Below, one piece after another: positions 17,520 to 26,725 of a stretch of DNA of 64,000 nucleotides. The position numbers were made by a program, and so were the translations under genes. Position 1 is the first letter of the stretch. Every line of letters starts with the position of its first letter. Source of the DNA: Shewanella psychromarinicola. GTDB taxonomy: Bacteria; Pseudomonadota; Gammaproteobacteria; Enterobacterales; Shewanellaceae. The stretch spans positions 2,604,001-2,668,000 of the forward strand of contig NZ_CP034073.1 of the NCBI RefSeq assembly GCF_003855155.1, read 5' to 3'. The notes under the pieces were generated by a model. The model saw only the letters and a list, made by a program, of their open reading frames with translations. It was not told where the DNA came from and searched no databases.

Positions 17520-18980
17520 ATGAAAATTACCGAAATCAATCAGTTACAGCAAACTAAAATTCAAGCACTCGAAGAAGATATTCTTGTGTTTAAACAGCAG
17601 TTGGATTGGTTTAAACGTCAACTTTTTGGTCGTAAATCAGAAAAACAATTATTCGATAAATTGGGCGCTCAGGGCTCATTATTTGCTACAGATAAAGCTG
17701 TTGTATCAATCGATACCTCCACCGACATCAAAGCCCACAAACGCAAATCAAACAAACAACTCAATGGCGATGAAGTCAATGACACGGGTTTACGTTTTGA
17801 TGCGTCTGTTCCGACTAAAGTTATCGATATTCCCGCACCTGAGTTACAGGGTGATGACGCTGAGCACTATGAAATCATCGGCTATAAAGAAACTAACCGC
17901 TTAGCGCAACAACCCGGCAGTTATACGATATTAATTTACCGTCGTCCTATTGTTCGCCATAAACGTGAGCAAACGGTGAAAACGCCATCAGCACCGAGTA
18001 ATGTACTTGAGGGATGTTACGCCGATGTTTCCCTGATTGCAGGACTTATGGTTGATAAAGGGGTGTATCATCTGCCACTTTATCGGCAACACCAACGGAT
18101 GATTGATTCAGGTGTTCATATCAGCCGAGCCACCTTAATTAACTGGGTACAAAAAGGCATTGAACTGCTCCGGCCTATCTACCAGGCTAATCTAAAGTCT
18201 ATTATCAACAGTCAAACCCTTGCCATGGATGAAGTCCCCATAAAAGCAGGCAGAAAAAGCAAAGGCAAAGGCAAAATGAAACAAACCTATTTCTGGCCGA
18301 TGTTCGGTGACAACAATGAAATCGCCTTTACTTGGTCGAGTAGCCGAGGCTTTTTGCATGCCCAAAATCAGCTCGAAGGCTTTACCGGCACTTTATTGAC
18401 CGATGGTTATGCCGCTTACAGTAAAACAGTGGCAAAATTGAATGAAAAAGAAAAAACGGTTACGCATGCTACTTGTTGGGTACATGCAAGGCGTTATTTT
18501 GATAGAGCGTTACTGATTGAGCCAATAGCAGCACAGGCGGCTATTGATAAAATAGCGCAACTTTATAAAAATGAAAAACATATCAAAGACAAGATAACCG
18601 AGGTAAGCGATGCATTAGCCTATCGGCAAAAGCACAGCGAGCCACTTGTTACTGAATTTTTCAACTGGGTTTATGAGCAACGACAGCGAACCGATTTAAC
18701 ACCCCAAAACCCCTTAAGCAAAGCCTTAAATTATGTGAATGAGCGCCAAGTTGAATTGAAAGTGTTCTTGTCAAATCCCGCTGTTGCCATGGATACCAAC
18801 CACCTTGAGCGGGCATTGCGTGTTATCCCTATGGGACGCAAGAATTATTTGTTTTGTTGGAGCGAATTAGGCGCAGAGCAGCTAGGTATTTTACAAAGTT
18901 TGCTTGTCACTTGTCGTCTACAAGAAATCAATCCCTACCACTACCTTGTTGATGTATGTAATGGTCTAATGAAACTGTAG
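17520..18980 (+). pseudogene. IS66-family TnpC transposase, 3' end truncated by IS3
   Basis: This is the IS66 DDE transposase. It has an N-terminal leucine-rich segment (LEEDILVFKQQLDWFKRQLFGRK), a DUF4096-like region and a zinc-binding-type segment. The catalytic core contains MDEVPI, LLTDGYAAY, THATCWVHARRYF and a late DTNHLERALR. After YHYLVDV (about residue 478) the remaining residues CNGLMKL and the stop come from the IS3 end. Roughly 30-40 native residues are missing compared with usual family ends. It is probably inactive. Confidence 0.85.
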
Positions 18981-19023
18981 AGATTTATAGCTTAAAATAA
19001 GCAAAATCTTAAAGGTATTTATT

Positions 19024-19335
19024 ATGATTAGAAAAACTAAAATCACTGTCAGCCCTCTTCAAAAATTAGAATATGCCAAGCTGATGGTCGAACAGGGTTA
19101 CACGAACAAGCAAATTGAAGATATGTCAGGTGCAGGTAAATCTGCGGTGTCTAGATGGAAAGTGCAGTACCAGGCTGAATTAGCCGGTAAAACACCGAAA
19201 AATGTCAAAGCATTAACTGAAGAACAACGAAGAATACAGCTTCTAGAAGCCCAACTAAAACAAGCCATGAGGGATAATGATATCTTAAAAAAGGCTGCAG
19301 CTTTCTTCATTCGAGACAATCAAAACTTAAAATGA
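19024..19335 (+). CDS. IS3-family OrfA, copy 2
   Basis: The 103-residue protein is identical to the OrfA at 2914-3225, with an HTH domain followed by a coiled coil. Its partner orfB is broken by IS630, so this copy could only act in trans on ends elsewhere, for instance copy 1. Confidence 0.9.
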   Translation: MIRKTKITVSPLQKLEYAKLMVEQGYTNKQIEDMSGAGKSAVSRWKVQYQAELAGKTPKNVKALTEEQRRIQLLEAQLKQAMRDNDILKKAAAFFIRDNQNLK

Positions 19336-19727
19336 TGCGCGAAGTAAAGAAAGCAAACCCAGGCTTTAAAATGAGTGAATTATGCCGAGTATTCGAGATC
19401 AGTTGTAGTAGTCTCTATTACAAACCGATCCCAAAAAGCGTTGAAAAACAGGCTCAGATACAATTGATAGAGCAAGCTTTCTCTGAGTCACACTCGACGT
19501 ATGGCAAACGTCGAATACAGGCTGATTTATTAGATTTAAATTGTAAGGTTGGGGTTTACGCCATAGCTAGCGTAATGAAAAAATTGGGATTAATAGCGAT
19601 TAAGCCAAAGAAAAAGCATTACTATCCAAATCAAGGTGAGGAGCAAGTTTACGCACCTAATTTGCTTAGACGACAGTTTAACCCTACGACTTATAATACC
19701 CATTGGGTGGGTGATATTACCTATATA
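19332..19727 (+). pseudogene. IS3-family OrfB, 5' part (interrupted)
   Basis: It holds the first 132 residues of OrfB, identical in frame to copy 1 up to the first catalytic Asp motif (VGDITYI). There the IS630 insertion begins and adds foreign codons up to a stop at 19778. The rest of the gene resumes at 20831. Confidence 0.9.
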
Positions 19728-20828
19728 TACTCAAGTGAATTCAAACTGCAGTTTTTAATTTCTGAAAGTTATCATTAATTGTATCACCGAGTGTATCGGC
19801 AATATCGGGGAGGGTGATGCTAAAAAAGTCAGTAATTTTTCGTCGGAATTCTTTTGTCGTTGCGAAGTATTGCCCATTCCTCGCATGCTTATTCATTACC
19901 TTCCACAATCGTTCTATTGGGTTTAAATTTGGACTATAAGGTGGCAGGTAATGCAATGTTATATTCAGATGTTCAGCCTCTTTAACCACTAAGGCATTTC
20001 GATGGTATCCAGCGCCATCAAGCACCAAATGGATAACACCACTTGTTGAGTAACGCGCTCTAATTTGGTTTAAAAAATCGATGATGGATGCACCGTTAAC
20101 CGTTTTGCTATATTGCTCAATGACCGCTTCTGTTAAGTGACCAAGTCGGATTGCACCAACCACGTTAATACGGGTTCGGCTTCCCGTCGTTTCTATCGGT
20201 TTATCAACGCCTTTTTTTATCCAGCCAGCGGTGATTTTTGTGGCTTGGGTCGGATGAACCGCATCCATAAATAATAACGGTTCATCAGGGGTTAACGAGG
20301 ATTTTAGTTGCTCATAATATTCAATGAAAGCCGTTTGTTTGTCTTCATCAAATTTGTGAGGAACCCCTTTAGGGTTTTTATAGCTGAACTGATGTTTATG
20401 CAGCCATTTATTGAGGCCTGACACTGTGTACTTAATCTGAAATTGTTCTGCGATATAAGCGACTATTTGATGGCTATGCAAGTAGGTCACCTCACACAGG
20501 TGTGCAATCAATAGTTCAGTTTGCTCTTGACTCAGATAGCTTAAAGAGCCGCCACTATTACACGTGAGTTTTTGGTCGTGAGCATAGGCATCAATGTATC
20601 GAACTACGGTCGTTTCGTGAATACGTAACGCTTGGGCAATCATTGGCGTTGGCCAATTTTCATCGCGTAGTAAAATGGCTTTAATGCGATCACACTCACG
20701 CCTATCACTCGAGCTTTTATGTCGAGTTTCCAATGCTACTTTTTGTTCTGGCGAGAGTGTAATTTGTTTCATGGGGCTATGATGATCCCATTTGGGACAA
20801 AATCAAGCATTTTCAATGATCACGGGTA
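19728..20828 (-). mobile_element. Complete IS630-family element
   Basis: An 1,101-bp insertion in the IS3 orfB. Comparing with intact copy 1 (CCTATATAAAATC) shows a duplicated TA at 19726-19727 and 20829-20830, the TA target duplication typical of IS630/mariner elements. The ends read TACTCAAGTGAAT and, inward from the right, TACCCGTGATCATT; they are only partly similar. Confidence 0.9.
19741..20772 (-). CDS. IS630-family transposase
   Basis: A complete 343-residue mariner-like DDE transposase. Two HTH units lie in the N-terminal ~115 residues (ECDRIKAILLRDENWPTPMI and the following paired-like part). The catalytic domain shows Asp in LLFMDAVHPTQ, Asp in HLVLDGAGYHRN and Glu in SPNLNPIERLWK. 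It fills the element almost end to end and looks functional. Confidence 0.93.
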   Translation of the reverse strand: MKQITLSPEQKVALETRHKSSSDRRECDRIKAILLRDENWPTPMIAQALRIHETTVVRYIDAYAHDQKLTCNSGGSLSYLSQEQTELLIAHLCEVTYLHSHQIVAYIAEQFQIKYTVSGLNKWLHKHQFSYKNPKGVPHKFDEDKQTAFIEYYEQLKSSLTPDEPLLFMDAVHPTQATKITAGWIKKGVDKPIETTGSRTRINVVGAIRLGHLTEAVIEQYSKTVNGASIIDFLNQIRARYSTSGVIHLVLDGAGYHRNALVVKEAEHLNITLHYLPPYSPNLNPIERLWKVMNKHARNGQYFATTKEFRRKITDFFSITLPDIADTLGDTINDNFQKLKTAV

Positions 20829-20830
20829 TA

Positions 20831-21286
20831 AAATCACATCAGGGGTGGAGTTATTTAGCCTGTGTACTTGATTTAGGGACCAAAGAAATCGTTGGGTATG
20901 CCTTATCAAGCCAACCCAATGCAGCGTTAGCGACAGCGGCATTAAATAACGCGATACAACGTCAGAGGCCAAATACACAGGAGTTGATGTTTCACTCAGA
21001 CCAGGGTCGTCAGTACTCAGCTAAGGTGTTCAGAGAAAAGCTAAAGCACTTAGGCATTGAACAAAGTATGAGTCGTAGAGGAAATTGTTGGGATAATGCG
21101 GTGATGGAACGATTTTTTAGGAGTTTAAAGACTGAAAGATTAAACCGTTTAGCTTTTACCAATCACAGCGCAGTAGTGAGCGTGGTTGAGCAATATATTC
21201 AGTTCTACAATTACAAACGCAGACATTCGGCAATAGATTATAAGACGCCACATCAGAAATATAATGAGTTAAAAAAAGCGGCTTAA
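20831..21286 (+). pseudogene. IS3-family OrfB, 3' part (interrupted)
   Basis: The remainder of OrfB resumes after the TA duplication with KSHQGWSYLACVLDLG and carries the second Asp (HSDQGRQYS) and the Glu (MERFFRSLKTE). HSDQGR replaces HSDQGC of copy 1. Without the 5' part it is inactive. Confidence 0.9.
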
Positions 21287-21310
21287 AATCTCTCCAGAAA
21301 TACTTGACCA

Positions 21311-21808
21311 TTACACCTCGTTGTCGTCCTCCCAAAGCGCATTGAGCTTTTTTCTAAGCACCAGTAAAGCCGCTGTTTCTGCTAACGCCTTCTCTTTGTA
21401 GCGTAGCTCTCGTTGCAGGGATTTGATTTCTGCTTTGTCTGATTTGGCTTGCTGCTTAATCGTTTTGGCTTGAACTTCACTTGTCGTAAAGCCCCCTAAA
21501 CAATCTTGTTTCCACTGCTGAACTTGTTCTCGAAACAAACCATTTTCTCGGCAATATTGGCTTACTTCAGCTTCAGACATTGGCGCTGTTTCAATGAGAA
21601 CGGCAAACTTAGCTTCGGCCGACCAATCATTACTGGTCAATTTTTTACCTGGCACTGGGCGACCCTCTTTTTTAGCTTTATCGCGCCAATGATACAGGGT
21701 TTGGTAGGCGATCCCTTCACTACGTGCCACTTCCATGACGGTCATATTGTGGGGAGGCAATAACTTCTTTAAAACTGCTTCTTTACGTTCAGATGAATAT
21801 CGTGCCAT
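21311..21808 (-). pseudogene. IS3-family orfA, copy 2 (nearly full length)
   Basis: This is the same OrfA as at 1691-2041 but reaching 165 residues, with the C-terminal leucine-rich part (IKSLQRELRYKEKALAETAA) and LRKKLNALWEDDNE. The final Val and stop come from the IS3 end (TGTAA), so it is still cut just before the usual frameshift to orfB. The element's left end (TGTGTCAGG complement) is at about 21884. Confidence 0.8.
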
Positions 21809-21885
21809 TGAGCTCTCATTGACCGCCCCCTCTATTTAATTATTGGATGATTTTAAGGGGTGACAACAATCCTGACACAGGGGGG

Positions 21886-22430
21886 CTCGTTGTTGTACCA
21901 ATAAACAAATTCTTTTACCCATTTGCGCGTTAATCTAACGAGTTAAAACCTTCACTAGGCCAACGTGGATGATACTTTATCGTTCTAAACAGCGATTCTG
22001 AGTCCGGATTGTCATTACTGACTCTTGGGCGACGTTGTGAGGTCACAACGCCTAAATCGTACATCTTAGCTCGCATCGTCAGGCTCTTCATGGGCGCGTC
22101 ATTATCAGAGTGCAACACGACGTTTTTCTTCAAGTATTTCTCTGCCCAAACGCTACGCTCTAGTAGTGCTGCCGCTTGCTCACCTGTTACGTTGCCGTGA
22201 ACTTCTCAACCGACGGCTTTGCGACTGTAAATATCTTTAATCATATACAGATAATAGTGTTTTTCTATCCCTGCTTTAGTGTACTGGCTCACATGATTTT
22301 GCCTCTTAATTAGAGGCCATATCCACAGCAGTGCGAAAGGGTGATGTTGTGTCCATTGCTTACTAATTATTGGTAAAGGGAACATTTTTATCGACCACAA
22401 ATCGAACCTTATCATCTTAAGTCTCTGTAA
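21886..22430 (-). pseudogene. Degenerate IS3-family orfB remnant
   Basis: Pieces of an integrase core appear in several minus-strand frames: YYLYMIKDIYSRKAVG, then EVHGNVTGEQAAALLERSVW, then VVLHSDNDAPMKSLTM and SNDNPDSESLFRTIKYHPRW. Together they follow the order of an IS3-family OrfB but with stops and frameshifts. It lies upstream of the orfA remnant rather than downstream, so it belongs to a different, older copy. Confidence 0.7.
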
Positions 22431-22439
22431 TTGTTAAAT

Positions 22440-22745
22440 AAAATTCCGTTATTTGATTTTCGTTGGCCTACCGCGCTTACCTTTTTCAGGTATCGGTGGA
22501 GGACTTTATTTTTCTCCTTCTTTTAAAATAGCTTGATAGTGACGAATGTAGGTGGCTTGTCTCTCTTTGCTGATAACACCACGTCATCGAGTACTGATTG
22601 TAAGAATAGGCGCATTATTCCAGCCCATACTTGATCATCTTGTTCATTGGATTTTGTTAATTCGCGTAAATGATGTGCATTGCTTAATGAGTGTAGGCAG
22701 TCATAACCATAATAAGGCTTCTAATGGTCGTGACACATAATGTCA
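22440..22745 (-). pseudogene. IS66-family TnpC remnant
   Basis: The minus strand reads HSLSNAHHLRELTKSNEQDD followed by QVWAGIMRLFLQSVLDD and, after a frame change, PEKGKRGRPTKIK. These match in order the NAHHLREL and KRGRPKQSK segments of IS66 TnpC proteins. The rest is gone. The following ~250 bp to 23000 show no recognisable coding remains. Confidence 0.6.
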
Positions 22746-22994
22746 TTAATATGATGTAGGATGTCGATGTAATCTATTGCATTATGTCTTCGTTTTTTAT
22801 GTGCCGCTAGATAAGTCCATTTTAGTGATGAAGCATTATGCAACCACTGCCGCTTTCCATTACTTTTGAACACTCTACTAAATGACGATATCTATCGAAA
22901 CAATTTAACTATTCAATTTTTTTATATAATTTCTGAGTAGAATTAAATAATATTTATCATTTAATTCGAAGTAGAACTTAGTTTTACCTCATAT

Positions 22995-23590
22995 TGTATT
23001 GTGATTTACGGATCGGCTTGTTGTTTGATGATTTGTTTAGCAATGTTTTGCTGGCACACCATGGCATCAAGCGTAATAATACTGTTTTCGATATCTAATA
23101 TGGCGAGTAACTCAGGGATTACAGTAATCTCATTGGTTTTGTCAACAGTTGTTTGCCCTAGCATTAATTGGTGTTGGCAACTCCACGCGCTAACGGTATG
23201 CAATGCAGTTTTTCTGTCTTTGGTGGTAAATTAACGTCGAGCCATCTTCCCATAAATGGCGATGATATCTGCTCCTGTCGTTTCTATCAGTGATGAAATC
23301 CAAGACTGAAATACTTTTCTATTTCATCTGATTTTAATCGACAGATAACACGTACGATGGTGTCATGCTCTAGTATACCAGCCTCGAAAGTACCATATTT
23401 TTTTTACCAATCAAGTTTGAGATGACGAAAGTCCTCAATATCCTCCCAACCTTCAGCCCCAGACAGCACGGCCATGATGGCGAGTAAAAGGATATCGAGG
23501 AGTTGATGCTTTTTACAGCGTTCAATACGAGGATCTGTATTCGAATTAAAATGTGTCAGAGAAATATAGTACTCATTGTCATCTACCAAG
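22995..23590 (-). pseudogene. ISAs1-family (H-repeat) transposase remnant
   Basis: Read on the minus strand, three pieces line up with ISAs1-type transposases. They are an N-terminus with [20 protein letters not shown] and GWEDIEDF, a middle with WLKKYGTFEAG, LEHDTIVRVICRLK and IEKYF, and a core with VSAWSCQHQLMLGQTTVD and NEITVIPELLAILDI. Stops and frameshifts separate them and the C-terminus is missing. It is related to the putative source of the MITE at 7804. Confidence 0.75.
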
Positions 23591-23829
23591 GAAATTATTA
23601 TCTCTTGATCTGATCAAGACTTGTTTTAAAAGTTCAATTTATAATGATCTTGCTTTGGGTTACTAGCCGTATCTACTGTTGTGATGTTGATTTCTATCCA
23701 GTTCCATCTCATGCTATCAGTACTAGGTACTGCAACAGAAGCTTATCAAATAGCTGAAGAGATTTAGTGAACAAACCATGGTAGTGATGACAATCCGTTA
23801 ATTAAAAATATTTGAATAATCGGTAACTA

Positions 23830-23894
23830 GGGGCTGTTGATCCCTGTTTAAAATAGTTGTAATGGTCACAAATCATACAAAGATCAACAGACCC
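23830..23894. mobile_element. 65-bp MITE-like inverted repeat
   Basis: GGGGCTGTTGATC at the left and GATCAACAGACCC at the right are near-perfect inverted repeats, with looser pairing continuing for about 10 more bases. The unit is 65 bp with no coding capacity. It resembles a miniature IS end pair, but no clear target duplication was found. Confidence 0.45.
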
Positions 23895-23915
23895 AAATGC
23901 AGTCATTTATTTAAC

Positions 23916-23944
23916 TTAAACTCAGTCTTTTTTGCTGAGTTTAA
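23916..23944. promoter_or_regulatory. aox: Perfect inverted repeat upstream of the alternative oxidase
   Basis: TTAAACTCAG (23916-23925) and CTGAGTTTAA (23935-23944) are perfect 10-bp complements around a T-rich 9-bp spacer, 62 bp before the oxidase start. It may be a regulator site or a terminator. It does not obviously match the NsrR motif known upstream of some Vibrio aox genes. Confidence 0.45.
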
Positions 23945-24006
23945 AAGATATAACAATGTAATCAAGATATTGAAATCACTACTACTAAAAGACAGGAAAG
24001 ATCTAT

Positions 24007-24642
24007 ATGTCAGATTTTGAATTGAAACACAAAACAGCCTCCAAACTATCGGAACATGTGGCATACAAAATCACACAGTGCCTCAAGTTTCTTTTAAATA
24101 TATTTTATGGAACAAAATACGCTAAGCGTGCGGTGATTTTGGAAACTATTGCCGCGGTACCGGGGATGGTGGCGGGCATGTTTAATCATCTAAAAGCCTT
24201 ACGCCGGATGAAAGATGATGAAGGATGGATCCGTGAATTGTTAGATGAGGCAGAAAACGAGAGAATGCATCTGATGATATTCTTGGAGGTTGCAAAACCA
24301 AGCTGGGTTGAACGAGCGTTAGTACTGCTTGGTCAAGGTGCTTTCATTATTGTTTTTAGCCTGATTTATTTGCTGTCTTCTAAGATTGCGCATCGTATAG
24401 TTGGATATTTTGAAGAAGAAGCTTGTAAAAGCTACACTGAATATCTAGACAAAATTGATGCTGGTGAAGTGGAAAATGGGGGAGCCCCTAAAATTGCCAT
24501 CAAGTATTACAAGTTACCGTTAGATGCTTCATTACGAGATGTGATTGTTAAAATCCGTGAGGATGAATCTAAACATCGAGATCGAAATCATTCATTTGCT
24601 GATGCGTACGAAAGTAATAATTTGCCTGCACATCAGAGTTAA
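24007..24642 (+). CDS. aox: Alternative oxidase (ubiquinol oxidase, di-iron)
   Basis: A 211-residue membrane-surface quinol oxidase that reduces oxygen to water without proton pumping and is insensitive to cyanide and NO. All family motifs are present: LET (Glu46), NERMHL (Glu85, His88), FEEEA (136-138) and REDESKHRDRNH (Glu187, His190), giving the six carboxylate/His ligands of the di-iron centre. It is shorter than plant or fungal enzymes because it lacks a transit peptide, as in other bacterial AOXs. A ribosome-binding site (CAGGAAAG) precedes it. Its neighbours are IS debris and repeats, so it may have arrived by transfer. No partner gene is adjacent. Confidence 0.93.
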   Translation: MSDFELKHKTASKLSEHVAYKITQCLKFLLNIFYGTKYAKRAVILETIAAVPGMVAGMFNHLKALRRMKDDEGWIRELLDEAENERMHLMIFLEVAKPSWVERALVLLGQGAFIIVFSLIYLLSSKIAHRIVGYFEEEACKSYTEYLDKIDAGEVENGGAPKIAIKYYKLPLDASLRDVIVKIREDESKHRDRNHSFADAYESNNLPAHQS

Positions 24643-25475
24643 TTTCCTGTTTTATTGTACCTAGCAGAGTTTGATAGTCGGACTTATAACTGTTTGTTCA
24701 AACTGTAGTTGAATCGCTCATTTGGCCAAAAACTACATAAAATGCTGGACATAACGCTTGTTATGGTTGATGAGGGTGAAGGGGACAGCTAGATCCCTTC
24801 ACTTACCCTGTATAATATAACCTGTATTACCATCGTTTAATGCAATGACCCTAACAATGTCAATATGATGTTTATGCATTGTGATACTGTTATCGTGGTT
24901 GCAGGAGCTCAATATCGAAGCAAATCAGATCTTGTCATAGTACGAACTGATCTAGCTTACGTTGAGATTGAAAAGCTTGAAGACATAACGTATCCAATCA
25001 AAGCAGATCAGCTAAGCTTTTATCGAATCTGTCGAGAAAACCCCGAGATCCAAGCGTAGCGAAAGTCGGGGGCTCGACGAATATCGCGCCAAGGATTTCC
25101 GCAAATCTTCAGCTCGTCAAGAGTTTCAATTTCAATGAATTCATTTCAGTCGTAGATAGTGATTGTTACAGTAATGTCTTTTCTGGTGTGATAATCAAAC
25201 TGAATCAGTTTGGTTAATATTATGTATTTCAGACTGTGCCCTAATTTTGTCAGGGAGTAGCCAGCAAGAATCAGGCCGTCAGGGATCATTATGTTAGTTG
25301 TCATGGCTATGCTCCAAAATGTTTTCTGAAGTATTAAAGCGCATTGAATGAATTTAATCACGACCAAAAATGTCTATAAGTCTCAAGCCTTACCACTAAG
25401 CTAGTGATCAGCTTTATTGCTAAATCTTACTTGTAGGAGAATTACTCACAGTTTTGAACTAAACAAGCGTGTTTG
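24643..25475. other. Gap after aox with hairpins
   Basis: No reliable gene is seen. A stem of GTGAAGGG and CCCTTCAC at about 24773-24804 could terminate aox transcription. A 64-codon frame at 24865-25059 (VEIEKLEDITYPIKADQLSF) looks protein-like but is unrecognised; it ends in the hairpin at 25041-25073. A 31-bp stretch at 25367-25397 resembles 97-127. Confidence 0.4.
25041..25073. repeat. Hairpin repeat related to the IS605 end repeats
   Basis: The unit starts CCCCGAGATC, continues with AAGCGTAGCGAAAG and closes TCGGGGG. It has the same plan and much of the same sequence as the direct repeats at 59094-59124 and 60812-60842. It suggests a dispersed family or another lost IS200/IS605 copy. 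Confidence 0.55.
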
Positions 25476-25479
25476 ACAT

Positions 25480-25925
25480 AAGAAAAGTTATTTAAATTCA
25501 CCGCAAAACATTGCTTTTGGGCTTATTTAATCCCCATATTCGATTCATTATCTTCACATTGGGTCATCAAATTAGCAAATTATTTCAATATGTTATGAAT
25601 GGTGTATAGCATCCAGACAAAGCTAATGATGCTCATAAATTGCGCAGCACAATCACTGAGTAATGTATCGCCAACATTCGCTTGCTCATCAACCATTTTC
25701 TTTATGGCTTCTTGGAATAGCATTTCTGATAATTGGCCTGGCAATGCCCCGTTCAGATAGCTATAAACTTGCTGTTACATTGTGCATCAAACCACCCGGC
25801 CTCTTTAGCTGCAGATTCATCACCAAAAGTAATGCTTTCAGAAACGTCTTACATAAATTCTGGATCGCCCATCATCGAACTGGCAAAGTCCACTGTCGCA
25901 GTAGCGCCTGAATTCCACTAGTGTT
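25480..25925 (-). pseudogene. TraN-like conjugation gene remnant
   Basis: On the minus strand, in shifting frames, one reads SGATATVDFASSMMGDPEFM, DVSESITFGDESAAKEAGWF, YSYLNGALPGQLSEMLFQEA, then SIISFVWMLYTIHNIL, LMTQCEDNESNMGIK and AQKQCFAV. The order and style match the middle part of F/SXT-type TraN mating-pair stabilisation proteins (..MGDPxFM.., ..AGWFDA.., ..CxxxExxxGxKxAxKxCxxV..). It has several frameshifts and stops. If correct, it records a past conjugative plasmid or ICE at this place. Family assignment is from memory of such proteins. Confidence 0.5.
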
Positions 25926-26356
25926 GCCTTTATCTATATACCAACACTCAGGCCAAACCTTTGTTTGACATCAACTCAACACGGCTACTGGATCATCACT
26001 AAAGTGCTATTGCGGTGACTTATCGAGGCATTTTGTGGGTGTGTAAAATGGCTTTTCTATCCTCGATAATGAGCCCATGTGTGCGTTTATATTAAAGTTT
26101 GATAATTCTTAATAGTGTTTGATCATTTATAATATAGTTTGATATTTTTTGGTTGAGTACTGGTGATCCTACATTAAATACTGGCAGTTATTCTCAAGTG
26201 ATAAAAAAGTTGATGATTTTGCAGTAAGGTATTGAAAAAAATCTACAAAAAAGATTAATATATAACCCTCAAGTACAGACTTGGGTAACCTCGAACACAA
26301 TCATCGAGCACGCCATTTAAACATGCTCCTATCAACGCCCCTATAACCCCAATAGT
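25926..26356. other. Gap without recognisable gene
   Basis: About 430 bp lie between the TraN-like remnant and the repeat array. They are AT-rich, with several near-repeats of GTTTGATAATT (26096-26150). I see no coding sequence. Confidence 0.4.
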
Positions 26357-26424
26357 TAAAAGCCTAGAGCGCTGCGCTGCTAGGACGCTTCGCGGCTAGA
26401 GGCTATAAAATCAATAGCAACAGC

Positions 26425-26632
26425 CTAGAACGCTACGCTGCTAGGACGCTACGCTGCTAGGACGCTACGCTGCTAGGACGCTACGCTGCTAGGACGCTAC
26501 GCTGCTAGGACGCTACGCTGCTAGGACGCTACGCTGCTAGGACGCTACGCTGCTAGGACGCTACGCTGCTAGGACGCTACGCTGCTAGGACGCTACGCTG
26601 CTAGGACGCTACGCTGCTAGGACGCTACGCGG
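26425..26632. repeat. 16-bp tandem repeat, 13 units
   Basis: Unit CTAGGACGCTACGCTG. The first unit reads CTAGAAC instead of CTAGGAC, eleven internal units (26441-26616) are identical, and the last ends CGCGG. It is head-to-tail with no spacers, which fits slippage or unequal recombination and rules out CRISPR. Confidence 0.97.
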
Positions 26633-26661
26633 CTAGAGGCTATACAATCAATAGCAACAGC

Positions 26662-26725
26662 CTAGAACGCTACGCTGCTAGAACGCTACGCTGCTAGAAC
26701 GCTACGCTGCTAGAACGCTACGCGG
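26662..26725. repeat. 16-bp tandem repeat, 4 units, A variant
   Basis: The same unit as the large array, but all four copies carry GAACGC where the large array has GGACGC. The last unit again ends CGCGG. The variant is fixed within this short array, which points to local expansion from one parent unit. Confidence 0.95.

Larger units (their letters stand above)
16774..18956 (+). mobile_element. IS66-family element, right end lost
   Basis: The left tip begins GTAAGCG at 16774, the typical IS66-family terminal sequence. It carries the classic tnpA-tnpB-tnpC operon. The right end is absent: the IS3 element at 18957 interrupts the last codons of tnpC, and no remaining IS66 sequence is found beyond it. 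Confidence 0.8.
18957..21315 (+). mobile_element. IS3-family element, copy 2, interrupted by IS630
   Basis: It has the same ends as copy 1 (TGTAATGGTC at 18957 and its complement ending at 21315), in inverted orientation. The two copies differ at very few positions. It is split by an IS630-family insertion at 19728-20828. No direct target duplication is visible: GATGTA lies on the left and CCTCGT on the right. Confidence 0.85.

Noticed and set aside
2037..21315. Composite transposon formed by the two IS3 copies
   Set aside because: There is no target duplication at the outer ends, one copy is disrupted, and IS3 elements rarely form composites. Inversion by recombination is the safer statement.
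24865..25059. 64-codon frame after aox as a gene
   Set aside because: Protein-like in places but without ribosome-binding site, and it runs into a repeat hairpin; kept only as a note in the gap description.
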